From Centrapalus pauciflorus (lineage: Eukaryota > Streptophyta > Magnoliopsida > Asterales > Asteraceae), in assembly GCA_020465985.1 (NCBI GenBank), contig JAANYP010002038.1, positions 248,001-312,000 on the forward strand: 64,000 nt of DNA. Reading direction: 5' to 3'. The number at the start of each line of letters is the position of its first letter. The stretch's first letter is position 1. This document shows, piece after piece, positions 44,138 to 55,520 of this stretch. Under the pieces are notes generated by a model. It did no database searches and was not told where the DNA came from. It was given only the letters and a program-made list of their open reading frames with translations. The translations under genes and the position numbers were made by a program.

Positions 44138-45343
44138 TTGGTATCTGACTCAGACTCCGATATTGACGACAGCGAACCTTTGATTATTTCTAAGCCTGAG
44201 CCAGAATCACCTAAAAAATCCTCATCCTCTTCCTTTGATTTCCTAAACTCACCACCACTAGTCCCTCAACAAGAAATCCTTTCATCTATTCAAGCTCCCC
44301 CGTCACTCAAAGAATCCCATATAGTCATAAGCCCTCAAAGATCTCCAAGCCCTCTTCCAGTCCAACAAACTGAACTCCCAGGTCCTTCACAAACCAAAAG
44401 GGTTGACTGCTTTGATGAAACTCCAGAAGGACCCGGTGAATATAGGAGAGAGGATTTATACTGGGTAGACCGGTTTTCAAAGGGTGAGTTACACAATCTA
44501 CCACCTGAATAAAAAGACAAACTTCGACAAGAACGAAGGGGGACAATCATAAAACTACTTGAAGCTAAAAAGTCTGAAATCGAAGAACCCGCCGTTCAGG
44601 GCCTCAAAGAATTCCTACAGAAGTTTCCCCCGGAGCAGTTTCAGAACCCGTACTTAGAAGAGAGATTTAAAATGGTATTCAGAAAGAAGCCTGGATCCTT
44701 CAGCAGACGCCTTCTTATAGAACTAACAAATGTAACCAAAGCTGAGCAGGCTGAATACTATCAACTAATGCTCCGGGAGAGAAGGTCAAAAGTGTCTAAA
44801 TCAAAGATAAAGAAACTCATGTCCATCACCATGTGCAAAAGAGAAAAAGTATACTATCCCTCCTTTCAAGTAGAAAGAGAAGATGGCACGGCTGATGAGT
44901 TCTTCGAGAATGACCTAGACTTCATAAATGTGGACGACGTCGAATTCCTACACGAGCGATTGAAAAATCGTATTAAAGGACGTCTGTCTCGCATGACTGC
45001 TTTAGGTGCCCTTGTTCGAAGTATGAACCGTCGCTCGATCATTATGTGCCTCAAAGACTTCCAAATGGCGATCGAGAGCGCAATGGTTAAAGTGGGTCTT
45101 CGAGCACCTGAACAAGATAGCTTCCTCCTAGCCCACCATCCGGCCTACAGAGTTATACTCTCTGGAGATCCAGGTTTCATTTTTGTCTATTACAAGGGCT
45201 ACAAAAGGTTCATGCGCTTTGAGGATCTCCCCTGTTACTCCGACGGTACTCTTAGATTGGTTAGAGTCGCGCTTACTCAGAAAGTTCAAGACTTTGACGC
45301 TCAACCAGATCCAGAACGAAGATGCTCACCGAAGGAAATTTAG
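44138..45343 (+). pseudogene. Extra ORF of C, C-terminal domain
   Basis: One frame interrupted by TAA at 44510-44512. An acidic Ser-rich start (with 'SDSDSDIDDSEP') leads to 'GEYRREDLYWVDRFSKGEL', then a globular domain of about 220 residues with 'KVYYPSFQVEREDG', 'DLDFINVDDVEFLHERL', 'IIMCLKDFQMAIESAMVKV', 'FIFVYYKGYKRFMRFEDL' and 'YSDGTLRLVR'. I recognise this layout from the 3' ends of other Asteraceae copia elements. I know no function for it. It ends 130 bp before the PPT. Confidence 0.65.
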
Positions 45344-45472
45344 GACACCCTCAGCGACATTGAACTCCTGAACGAAAGGCTACATTTGAGACAAGTGACC
45401 AGACGCTTTGACGTCATCCTTGGACTCCGAGAAACGACTGATCATGCCAGAGTTCCAGGACCTCCTAAATGA

Positions 45473-45488
45473 TCGAAAAGGGGGAGAT
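45473..45488 (+). other. Polypurine tract of C
   Basis: GAAAAGGGGGAGAT directly precedes the 3' LTR. Confidence 0.9.
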
Positions 45489-45833
45489 TGTTAGACATTT
45501 AATTTCGATCATATGGAGTTATTTTGTAATAATTATTTACTTAGCATTTAGCTTTGTATTTATTTCCTTGTTATTTAATTCTATGTAAAAGTCTAGGGGG
45601 CAATTGTGTCAATGCCCCATAGTTAATTAAATGGAGCTATAAAGCTCCTAGGGTTTGCTTTATGTAAAAAACGGTTCATCAATTGAATAGAATTACTGCA
45701 GCCGCCACTTTACATTCTCTCATTTATTCTCATTGTCTTCTTCATCATAACCCCATTATTGAGCTTGTTTCTTCTTGGGTTGTGAGAAAGAATCATCAAA
45801 GGTGCTGAAACATACGGGAATACACATTTTACA
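45489..45833 (+). repeat. 3' LTR of C
   Basis: 345 bp, TGTTAGACATTT...ACACATTTTACA, followed by the TSD GGAGG. About 5 substitutions from the 5' LTR and no indels. Confidence 0.95.
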
Positions 45834-45877
45834 GGAGGTTTGGTTTCTGACCCCATGGCTAGTGCATCTTTGGACAT
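45834..45877 (-). pseudogene. First codons of D gag, right of element C
   Basis: On the minus strand an ATG at 45877 opens a frame (MSKDALAMGSE) that runs to the C insertion point, and the same frame resumes at 31467. The acceptor-like ATTTTAATCAG ends 5 nt before the ATG. The position of the start relative to the primer site and the layout of C gag support it. Confidence 0.75.
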
Positions 45878-45989
45878 TTTGACTGATTAAAATGAATCTT
45901 CCAAGATCTTTTAAACGGATATTGATTGAAATTGAAAAATTGATCAAACTTGTTGATAAGTTGATCAAACTTGAATGAAAATGGAGTGA

Positions 45990-46570
45990 AACTCGATATG
46001 AATGGGATTAACTCGATCAAGGAGTGGTAAAATCGATCAATGAAATGAATCAAATCGAATTGAAAAGAATGAAACTCGAATCTAGAAGGAATCAATCAAA
46101 GGGTTAGTAATGAAACTCGAATAACACCTTAGTGCAACTCGGATGAAATGAGAATAAACTTGAATTAAGTTGACTTGTGTTTGATTAAACTCGAATTAAT
46201 TGTGTTCAAAACTCGAATCAAATTGAATTCCATTTGACTGTTGTTTAATCAAACTCGAATGATTCTCTAATTAAGCTCGAATGATTTTTGAAAATCAACT
46301 TATGATTAAACACAACTCAAATTAAAGTTTAACTCAACTCGATATATACTGTATACAACTTGAATGAATGCAACTAACTCGATAAGAACTTCCTTCCAAC
46401 TCGAATGGAGTTATGTCCAACTCGATTGAAATAGAGTTCAACTCGATTGAAACTTCTATTCAACTCGAATAAAATTCCTTTTCAACTCGATTAAAACTTC
46501 TTGAAAATCGATTATACTAACTTTCCAACTCGATTAAAGAAGCATTTAACTCGATTAATACACGAATTTC
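45990..46570. repeat. CTCGAAT/CTCGATT motif array in the leader of D
   Basis: More than 20 copies of AACTCGA(A/T)T in about 580 bp on the plus strand, the same motif and orientation as in the intron array at 1220-1840. Many copies read CTCGATT here. Irregular spacing, no coding frame. Confidence 0.82.
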
Positions 46571-46860
46571 AGTTAAATTCGAGTTTTATGAATTTTGAAA
46601 AATTTCAAGTCCAGATTTCACTGATTTCAGTTAGAATGCATAAAATGATCCCAAATTGAAATCGAAGATGTGTTTTCTCAATAATAAACACTTTTTATAA
46701 AAGCACATTGTGTTTTTTCAGATTAAACGCCTAGTTTTTCAATAATAAACACTTCTTATAAAATCGAAAATGATCCCCTAAGGGTTTTTCAAATTTTCCA
46801 AAAGTTCGATGAAACAATGAATAAAATTTCAAAAACAATCAATTTTTAATCCATTTCTGA

Positions 46861-46872
46861 GCTCTGATACCA
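46861..46872 (-). other. Primer binding site of D
   Basis: The minus strand reads TGGTATCAGAGC, complementary to initiator tRNA-Met, 2 nt inside the end of the 5' LTR. It fixes the orientation of D. Confidence 0.92.
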
Positions 46873-46874
46873 AT

Positions 46875-47475
46875 TGTGAATCTAGATTAATCAATCAAAC
46901 AATTAAAACAAACAATTATGAATATCAAAACACTAACTGAATGATTAATTTGCACCAAAAGATGACTACAATGAAGATTGGAATTGCGAACATTGTAGCC
47001 CTAGTCTTCTATGAATTTCCGTGCAATCCGAAATGTCAGATCCGTGCCAAAATACAAAAGTCAGAACTGTACATTTAAAAAGAGAATATTCTATTTATAT
47101 ACAAATGCATAACTATGCATTATGTTAGAATCTTATTTAGATTGATGAATTAAATAAATCTAGGGCAGTTTTTGTAAATATAGCATAGTTGACTTTTGAT
47201 ATAAATAGAAATATTTCTTTGTAAATGAAATCCTGATCTGACATCATTTGTAATTTGCACGGAAAGCTAGAAAAGGAAGTTAGGGCTACAGTGTATTTCG
47301 TTGATCATATCTCTCTGTAATCTTCATTGTTGCAAATATAATCATTCGGTTAGTTGTTCAATCTTGTTCTTAAATGCATAATATTGATTGTTTGATTGAT
47401 TTAACTGGAATAACACATTAATTACAAAACAAACCCTAGACATATTAAATTCATCAATTAAAATTGATTCTAACA
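46875..47475 (-). repeat. 5' LTR of D, interrupted by solo LTR B
   Basis: Minus-strand LTR from TGTTAGAATCAATT (47475) to GATTCACA (46875). Without B and its duplicated target the LTR is 303 bp, close to the size of H and B. TATATAAATAG on the minus strand near 47100 is a TATA candidate. The flank right of it begins TAATT, which would be the TSD of D; the partner is outside the window. Confidence 0.88.
47123..47415 (+). mobile_element. Solo LTR B inside the LTR of D
   Basis: A 293-bp LTR, TGTTAGAATCTTATT...CTGGAATAACA, flanked by CATTA at 47118-47122 and 47416-47420. It has no internal sequence, so it is the product of LTR-LTR recombination. It is related to the D LTR itself but lies in the opposite orientation. 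Confidence 0.9.
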
Positions 47476-48293
47476 TAATTTATTAAATTAATATTTTAAA
47501 TTTAATACCAAAAATAAAAAATTAAGAAAAGGGGTCAAAATTAAAATTACCAAACTTGTAATTGAGAGAAGACTAATTTCGTAAATTCTAAAAAGTTTAG
47601 TAACAGGATGACCGTTTCTGCAAGTAAAAAGTGGTTTCAAGGACCACCACTGCAACTTTGAAAGTTGAGGGACCATTTTCATAATTTTGAACACACCGTA
47701 GGGATCATTTTTATGATTTACTCTTTAATTAAAGTTAATAGATAAGACACCAATCTTGTTTAAATCTTGATAATAGTCAAGAACAAAAAACTGAATTTAG
47801 TACAAACCATAAGGACCTTTTTGTAATTAACTCTTAAATAAAAATTTAAAATTTAAAAAATTAATAACTACAAGGACCTTTTTGTAAATTGTAAAAGCAG
47901 CAAAACAGTGCGATTCACGGTCACAATTATAAGTTAGTATAAGGGTATAATATGAAAAAAAAACCAACATGTTTTTCACGTTTTTGCGGTTTAGTTCTTT
48001 CATGTTATTTTTTACCAATAAAATCCTTAAGTACTATATTTATTTGTGATTTTTGGAATTTTTATTTATTTTTTTAAAAGTGTCTTCAAGTTTGTGGACT
48101 TTCGGAAAAAATAGTGAAAACATGTTGGCTTTTTGTGGAAAAAGACAGGGTTGACTATGAAAAAAGACAAATTTTTTCCGAAAACCGGATTGAAAAGAAT
48201 AATTCAAGGACTTTCTTAGAAAATAATAACACGAAGGGACTAAATCACAAACAAACATAAAAACATGTTGATTTTTTTCATTTTAAACCCTTG
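47476..48293. other. Gene-free stretch right of D
   Basis: AT-rich with no reading frame of note. 47690-47727 (GTAGGGATCATTTTTATGATTTACTC region) and 47806-47838 (AAGGACCTTTTTGTAATTAACTC region) resemble terminal sequences of Mutator-like elements such as 51633-53298. No full element could be delimited. Confidence 0.4.
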
Positions 48294-48609
48294 TGGGGCG
48301 TTTGGTTCACAAAATCTGATGGAATTGGAATGAAAATTTCATTTCAATGTGTTGTTTGACAGTAAAAATGAATGGAATGAAGATATTTTTTTTAAAAAAA
48401 CACCACTCTTGAAGGAATCTATTTTCCTTGGGTTAGTGCCATGGAATTTTAAATTTTTATTCCAAAGATTTTAACAGTTCTAAAACCAAACCCTAGATTT
48501 CATCTTCACCGGCCTCCATTCCTATTCCGACAGATTCCATTCCTTCCAGAATTCCATTCCTTGACAGACTTCATTCCATAATTAAACATTTTGCGAACCA
48601 AATGCCACA
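48294..48609. mobile_element. Tourist-like MITE, copy 1
   Basis: About 316 bp with terminal inverted repeats TGGGGCGTTTGGTTC / GCGAACCAAATGCC. Inside are GGAATGGAAT-type words on both arms. It is homologous to 54490-54815 in reverse orientation. The TSD is decayed here (TTG against TTA). Confidence 0.75.
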
Positions 48610-50616
48610 TTAGTATAATGATTACATGTAGTAACCTTGTTTTGCTACGGATATAAATAAGTAACATGTGATTGTACATTTTACGACAAAATAGTTATAA
48701 AATATAATAAATTGATATACAAATTGAACTAAAAATTTTTTATTTCATATATTTATGCATGTTACTTAATAGGGCAAATAACCAAAAATAGTAACAAGTT
48801 TTGACATTTTTATCATTAATAGTAACATTATTTATTTTTTATCATTAATAGTAACAACTTTTTATTTTTCTATCAATAATAGTAATGGGTGACCTGCAAA
48901 CTTGTTTAGCAGGTCACCAACTTTTCAGTTATCAAAAATAGTAACATTTTTCAGATTTTTATCTATAATAGTAACATATCAAATTAAAACATAATTTTTT
49001 TTATTTTATTAAGTTTTCTAATATTTTATAAACACCAAAATAAACCAAATTTGTATTCCAAATATTTACGGATAGATAATATTAGATTATTTATTCACAA
49101 TTATATATAATATGAATGGAAATATAATACGAATCATTTCAATTTTCACTTTTTCCAACTAAACTACGAAACATCATTTTCTTAGTTTTTCCGAATAAAA
49201 TAATACAAATCGTTCTGTTTTTTAGTTTTTTTCCAATCTAAATGAGTCATAGTTTTTTATTTAAAAACAAAAAATCAATTTGAGTCTCAATATTTTTCAT
49301 TCATAAAACTATAAACCACAATAAGTCATGGTTTTTCCATTCTTAAAAGACTAAAAAATGAATGGGTCGCAAATTTTAATGAGAAGTGTAATATTTTTAT
49401 AGAATTGATGTTTTAAAAAAGTTTTTGATGTGTTGTAAAAATTCATTGAAATCGGACGTCAAATCAAAGTTTGTTGCTATAATATGCATTTTCTGCATTA
49501 TTGATTGCTATTTTCAGGCTGAAATAGTAGGAATGACAATCTATGACCATTCAATTAAACGGGTCTAACGAGTTGATGATCAAAACACAATTTTTTTAAC
49601 ATAACGTTGAAATTTTTTCAAAAGAGAATTTGTTTAATACTCGTTTTCCAAATTTTATTTTTTTCAAAATTATTTTCTAACATAGTTTTTCACCATTACT
49701 CATTTTGACTGTCCCGCACGTTTGATTCGGTAGGTCGAAATTTTGCGCCCCTATGAAATAGGCAACTGCAGAAAGTTATTAACTATTCAAAATTCGAGGG
49801 TTCATGTATCATTACTTGAATGTTTTAGGGTTAAATTGTCAAAGAATCAAAACTAAAACTAATTGTCTGAATTGTTAATATTCATTTAAAGTATATTACA
49901 CCTAAATGAGATTAATTCTCATTCTAAAGATCTCTGGAAACTTTTTAAGCCACGGTTCATCGTCACCTCATCAGCTTCATCAATTCTTCCCAACTAATCT
50001 CCAATTTAGTACGAAATTTTGATTATGAGCCTATCAAAACAACTATATTGGGCCATTAAGGTAAAGTTTTGATTCCTGATGCATAGGGTTCTTGAATCAA
50101 GGTGTTAAATTCTGTTTATTTTGTTGTTAAATCAGGGTTGTTAACATGATTTGAAGCTTTTATTGAGGTGTAATCTAATTTTAAAACTATTTTGGAGTTA
50201 ACGTGTGACTTTGCTTAGTTTTGTGCTTTTGGGACTTGTACCATAATTGTATATGCTTAAGTTGATTATGGTATTGACATGCAAGTGTGATATGTACGTC
50301 GTAGTGTTGATTGGTGTTTGTTTCAAAGAGTTTTAGGGTTGACTTGCTGCTGTTCATATGGTATTTACCAAAAAACTCTTGCAATTTTTGAATAAAATGA
50401 CATCACAAAACATGTTATTTTCGAAAAATTAAACCGTCTCCATTTTGAGTGTTCTTTATGTTAGGAATTCATAACAGTTTTTCATAAAACATAAACTTTA
50501 ATCGAATTCAACGCAACATAAGCTTTTTAAAATTAATGAATTCCGTACAACGATCATTAAGTAAAACATAAGATAAGTAACAAGAAAACTATAAAATTCG
50601 TACATTTGTAGTTGAA
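48610..50616. other. Gene-free AT-rich stretch with hairpin
   Basis: No supported gene. 48785-48975 carries six or so copies of AATAGTAACA at irregular spacing, on both sides of a perfect 10-bp inverted repeat GGTGACCTGC (48888-48897) / GCAGGTCACC (48909-48918). This looks like the remains of a small DNA transposon. From 49000 to 50600 I see nothing distinctive. Confidence 0.5.
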
Positions 50617-50995
50617 GACTATATAGATCGATAGATAGAGATAGAGAGAGAGCGAGAGATAGATAGAGAGAGAGATTAGAGAGCGAGAGTAGAGAGAGGT
50701 ATGAGAGAGTAGCGATATAGATGGCTAGCGGAGATATTCGTAGGTATAGAGATATATATCTGCTGTATGTATAGACAGAGGGAAGAGAGAGATTATATGG
50801 ATGGCGATGATATAGATATATAGAGGAGAGCGCGATACATAGTTGAGGGAGCTAAGAGATCGATATAGAGACATATGTATGTATAGTATAAAACATATCT
50901 TATATACATATTGTATGTATATATATATACATCTATATACATATGTATGTATATATATATACATATATATATATCTATATATATATGTATATATA

Positions 50996-51055
<60 letters not shown>

Positions 51056-51056
51056 A
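50617..51056. repeat. Compound microsatellite (GA/GATA then TA)
   Basis: Degenerate GATAGA/GAGA repeats (50617-50870) pass into TATG/TATA and then a nearly pure (TA)n tract (51000-51042) up to the TIR element at 51057. The Tyr/Ile-rich frames here are repeat artefacts. Confidence 0.85.
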
Positions 51057-51299
51057 GATTCAAGATCAATGGGGTACCATGTTAGACTGGGGTACCGGAG
51101 ATCCATTTATAGCCAATCATTTATAATTAAAATCATTAAAATGTAATATAAATTTTGCTTAAAATGTTTTCCCACATTAATTAATGTTGGGGGGTAAAAA
51201 TGACATTAAAAAGTTTAAATTTGAATGAAAGATTCTGTGCATCCCATGAAAATCTCAATTTCTGTTAATATCATTCCTTATACCCATACTGAACATGTG

Positions 51300-51612
51300 A
51301 AATGATCACACTCCATAAACCACGATTGAACATGTTCAATACAATCAATATTGGTTTATCACCAAAACGGTTAACAGCGACTAAAAACACAATAAACCCT
51401 GATTGCACATGTTCAATAACGTGTAAATGAAATTGAACCTTCACGAACGGTTTGAAGATTATAATAAATACATTTGTTTGACACATCCGGTTGAACATGT
51501 TCGCTAAAACCATCTCGAATCCAATTGAACATGTTCACTAAAATGCATTGTCGAAATCCAATTGAACATGTTCACTAAAACCCATTGCCGAATCCAATTG
51601 AACATGTTTATC
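51300..51612. repeat. GAACATGTTC palindromic minisatellite
   Basis: Four units of about 35-40 bp (51488-51612), each with (A)TTGAACATGTTCACTAAAA and a CGAATCCAA-type spacer, plus two looser copies at about 51326 and 51405. The core TTGAACATGTTCA is palindromic. Confidence 0.7.
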
Positions 51613-51632
51613 AAAACTCATTTTAAAATTTA

Positions 51633-53298
51633 GAGTAAATTACATAAATGGTCCCTATGGTTTATAGCAAATTACAGGTTCCGTCCCTAACTTTTAAAAA
51701 TTACGCTGATGGTCCATATTTCTAAACTTTGTCACGCTTTCAGTCCCTAAACAATTCAATTTTTTAAAAATACCAATTTTGCCCTTACAAATGAATTTCA
51801 CATATGGTCCCTAATCAATTAATGTAATTTTTGATTTATAAATTATTATTTGTATTTTTATAATCATTCTTTTTTATGAAAATGTTTATTTCGTTTATTA
51901 ATTTTTGTTTTATAAATTCTTTTTTTCATATATCTATATATTTAATTAATTTATCCTTCTTATTTTCACATACTAATTTCTAAATGTTATTCATATTGTT
52001 TTGGAATTTTATACATGTAAGATATGTACATTCATTTATAAATTTTAAAAAGCATCCCTTGTGATTTCATAAATGTTATTAGATAACATTATAAATTCTA
52101 CATATGAAATGATATTAGTAAAAATATATTATTTTTAATAATCTTTAACAAGCTTGTATAGCATTCTAAATTTTTTATGAGTATATCATATCATTCTTTT
52201 CTATTGTTTGAATAGTATAAAATATATGTTCATTGTTACATATAAATTCTACTTTACTTTTTTTTTTCTATTCTTTTTTATTTTTATTTCATCAACAAAA
52301 AAATATGAGAAATTTTTTAAATTATTTCTAAAAAACATTTGATAGTTCTAAATAATATTTTAATATATATTTAATGTCATTAAAAAATGTTTTGTTTTTT
52401 TAATATTAAAATAATGTTTTATTTTTTAATTTTAAAATAGTGTTTTTAAAAAAAATATTTAATATCATCAATAGATTTTTTGAAATAATTTAAAAGTTTC
52501 TTACATGTTGTATTTTGTGAAATAAAAATAAAAAATAGAAAAAAAAATAAAAGAATGATGTATATTTAATAATATACTCTTCAAACATTAGAAAAATGAT
52601 ATGATACACCCAAAAAAATTTTAAAAATGCTAAAAAGATTACAATCTTGTTAAGTTTATTAGGAATAATACAATTTTACTTACACTATTTCATATGTAAA
52701 ATATACAATATTCTACCAATAAAAATCTATAAATTAAGAGTAGATAATTTTTATAATCTATAAATGAATGTACATATTTACATGTTTAGAATTTCAAAAA
52801 CACCTTTAATATCATTTAAAGTTAATACATGAAGATAAGAATGATAAATTAATTAAATATATAAATAGATTGGAAAATAGTTTATAAAACAAAAATTAAT
52901 AAAAAAAAATAAAATATTTTTCTTCGAAATGAACGAATGTAGAAATAACTAAATATATATTTAAAATTAATAGGTATGAAACTTATTAATATATAGGTAA
53001 AGTACATAAATAAATTGTAGATAAATTCTTATAATAATAAATAAAATATTACTTATTTATTAAACATTTATGAATATACAAATAATTAAATATGAAGTAA
53101 AAACTTAATTAATTCATTAAGGACCATCAGTGAAATTAGTTTCTAAGGGCAAAATTGGAATATTTAAAAAATTGAGTTGCTTAGGGACTGAAAACGTAAC
53201 AATGTTTCAAAATATGGACTACCAGTGTAATTTTTAAAAGTTAGGGACGAAACCTGTAATTTGCTATAAACCACAGGGACCGTTTATGTAATTTACTC
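51633..53298. mobile_element. Fold-back Mutator-like element K, non-autonomous
   Basis: 1666 bp flanked by the 9-bp duplication TAAAATTTA (51624-51632 and 53299-53307), the Mutator hallmark. Ends read GAGTAAATTACATAAATGG and its complement. The two halves pair along most of the length, with matching blocks such as TACATTCATTTATA/TATAAATGAATGTA at about 52030 and 52760, and the centre lies near 52465. No transposase is encoded. It is inserted in element J. Confidence 0.82.
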
Positions 53299-53464
53299 TA
53301 AAATTTATTATAGATATGTTATGGAAGTAAATCCCTATAATTAAGGGATCTATTAATTTTTTAGTTGTCATCTAACCTAATTGATTATATTACCCTATTA
53401 AACTTATAACCAAACATGGATGGACTCCGGTTCCCCAGTCTAACATGGTTCCCCATTGATCCCG

Positions 53465-53670
<206 letters not shown>

Positions 53671-53908
53671 GAGGGCGGGTTCAATGCAAAACCAATATGC
53701 ACCTGAAAACGATGGAAACCTACGCATACCGTCCGATTGGGTGCATTTCATGAAAAACGCGATGGCATGATCGTAAATAAGGTGATGCATCAAGCGGGAA
53801 ATTTGATGGGATTTTGATGCATCACGCGGGTAATTTGATGCATTTGTGGTGGTGCAGTGCGATTTTCACAAGTTTTCAGGTGAATGGTGGTTTTCCATTG
53901 AACCCTCC
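53671..53908. mobile_element. TA-flanked TIR element L
   Basis: 238 bp with inverted ends GGGCGGGTTCAATGCAAAACCA and its partner GGAGGGTTCAATGGAAAACCA, bordered by TA repeats on both sides. Inside are two and a half copies of a unit of about 38 bp with TTTGATG and GATGCATCA(A/C)GCGGG. The termini resemble those of J (TCAATGG..AACCA), so the two probably belong to one superfamily. Confidence 0.68.
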
Positions 53909-53977
53909 TATATATATGTATGCATGTATGTATATATGTATATGTGTATACACATATAATACACACACACGGATATA

Positions 53978-54027
<50 letters not shown>
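53909..54027. repeat. TA-rich microsatellite right of L
   Basis: TATG/TATA repeats with a short (CA)n run, then (TA)n from about 53972 to 54027. Confidence 0.9.
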
Positions 54028-54029
<2 letters not shown>

Positions 54030-54489
54030 AAATAGTTCAAACATATAATAGTAAATGATACGTGATTTTTAATTTCTTGTCATTTTCATGAAGGAAAGCA
54101 TTGTAGCTAAAATTATGTGATAAATTCTTTTGTTGACAACGGATCGTATCTTTTAATCTTTTTGAATCCTTCAACCAATATTTTTAATTTGTCGTTTCTA
54201 CATATTTTGTTTCAGAAATCTATTCATGAAAAATACATTGTTTGCCAAAAGAAAATCATGTTAAATGAATATATTATTTTAGTGTTTGATTAATTTTATT
54301 TAATGTGATTTTCTATTTATTATTATTTTAAACTTTATTCATATTAGTTAATTTAATATTTGTTTAAATTAGTAGTAACAATCCTATTGCATGGTAATCT
54401 TAGAAAATGATGATATCAAGGTAGAGAAAATGATATATTGATATTAACCTCTAAATTTATCGTCATTTAATGCATTGGGATAACTCTTA
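54028..54489. other. Gene-free stretch
   Basis: AT-rich sequence without a reading frame or recognisable repeat. Confidence 0.6.
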
Positions 54490-54815
54490 GGTGGCGTTTG
54501 GTTCGCAGAATATTTATTCCTAATATGGAATCTGTCAAGGAATGGAATTCTGGAAGGAATGAAATCTGTCGGAATATAAATAGAGGCCGGTGAAGATGAA
54601 GTCTAGGGTTTGGTTTTGAAACTATTCAAATCTTTGGAATGAAATTTAAATTTCATGGCACTAACCCAAGGAAAATAGATTCCTTCAAAAGTGGTGTTTT
54701 TTTCTAAAAAAAGAATCTTCATTCCTTTCTTTTATACTGCCAAACAGCACATTGGAATGAAATTTTCATTCCAATTCCATCAAATTCCATCAGATTCTGT
54801 GAACTAAACGCCCCC
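54490..54815. mobile_element. Tourist-like MITE, copy 2
   Basis: 326 bp with TIRs GGTGGCGTTTGGTTCGCAG / TGTGAACTAAACGCCCCC and the 3-bp TSD TTA (54487-54489 and 54816-54818), typical of PIF/Harbinger Tourist elements. It is the inverted relative of 48294-48609. Confidence 0.82.
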
Positions 54816-55084
54816 TTAGCATTGCTAGTAATGAAATAAACTAAAAATATCAATTATTGCATATAACGGAAACATTCAAATAAAAATTTTCAAAATTCAA
54901 CTGGATATTATAATTGAAAAAATAAATTTATGATTGATGAAACTTAACAATGTTAAATATATTTAAAAAAATATTTGTTAGTTGTTACAAATAATACATA
55001 GTTACAGTTCTATATTGTATTTGGTATAATCGATAAGTTAAACGTACAAAAATTAGATGTGTATTATTAATAATACATATTTGT

Positions 55085-55520
55085 TAACATCAGTTGAACA
55101 TGTTTGATAGGTTATGTCTAAATTTTTCATGTTTGTTGGACAGGTTTGACATAGTCAAATGGTCTGTTCTTCGTTGGAATATGTTTCCAAGTCGCCACGT
55201 AAAGTTTTGAACGTTGGAATCAACTTGAAGATTCAAGACAAACTGAGAAAGCAGAACTGATGCAACTTTACCAAAGATGTTATGTTACATAAAGATAAAA
55301 AAGATATTTGAAAAGGGTGACAAACATTTTCTTATATCAAAATGGATTTATAAGAAGCTTGAAAGTTATAAGTTGAGTTGTTTCTAAGAGTGAGTATAGT
55401 GAGTCATTTCATTGTATCTAGTTTGAATGTGTCTTACACTATTATAAATTGTTGTTCATTCTGTCATTTCAGTTTGGATAAATCCACAATCTTATTAAGC
55501 AGACATGTATGCAGTTGACT
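55085..55520 (+). repeat. Old, degraded LTR fragment of the E family
   Basis: It shares the word order of the E LTR (compare 23400-24060): GTTGGAATATGTTTCCAAGTC, an AAAAGGGTGACA-type segment, CTTATATCAAAAT, a GAGTGAGTATAG-type segment and TTCATTGTATCTAGTTTGA. Large gaps and many substitutions mark it as ancient. The gypsy solo LTR is inserted at its right end. Confidence 0.62.

Larger units (their letters stand above)
31468..45833 (+). mobile_element. Element C: full-length Sirevirus-like Ty1/copia with extra ORF
   Basis: C is 14,366 bp and flanked by GGAGG (31463-31467 and 45834-45838). LTRs of 345 bp each (31468-31812 and 45489-45833) differ at about 5 positions by my reading, so the insertion is recent relative to D. 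The order is LTR, primer site, motif-rich leader, gag, protease, integrase, RT, RNase H, internal promoter, intron, extra ORF, PPT, LTR. Despite the young LTRs, gag and pol carry several stops and frameshifts. Confidence 0.95.
429..47475 (-). mobile_element. Element D: Sirevirus-like Ty1/copia host of the nest
   Basis: D is the oldest layer and runs right to left. Its order is 5' LTR (46875-47475), tRNA-Met primer site (46861-46872), a leader rich in CTCGA motifs, gag, protease, integrase, reverse transcriptase, RNase H (ending near 2951), PPT-like blocks, an internal promoter with intron, and the extra ORF up to 429. It is split by G (TSD TGCGT at 3342-3346 and 25324-25328), by C (TSD GGAGG at 31463-31467 and 45834-45838), by B inside its LTR, and by H on the left. 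The gag and RNase H reading frames resume on the far sides of C and G respectively, which supports the reconstruction. Its 3' LTR must lie left of the window. Coding regions are heavily broken. Confidence 0.88.

Noticed and set aside
50725..51085. Tyr/Ile-rich reading frames of 80-114 codons on both strands
   Set aside because: They are translations of TATA/TATG microsatellite sequence, without a conserved start or domain.
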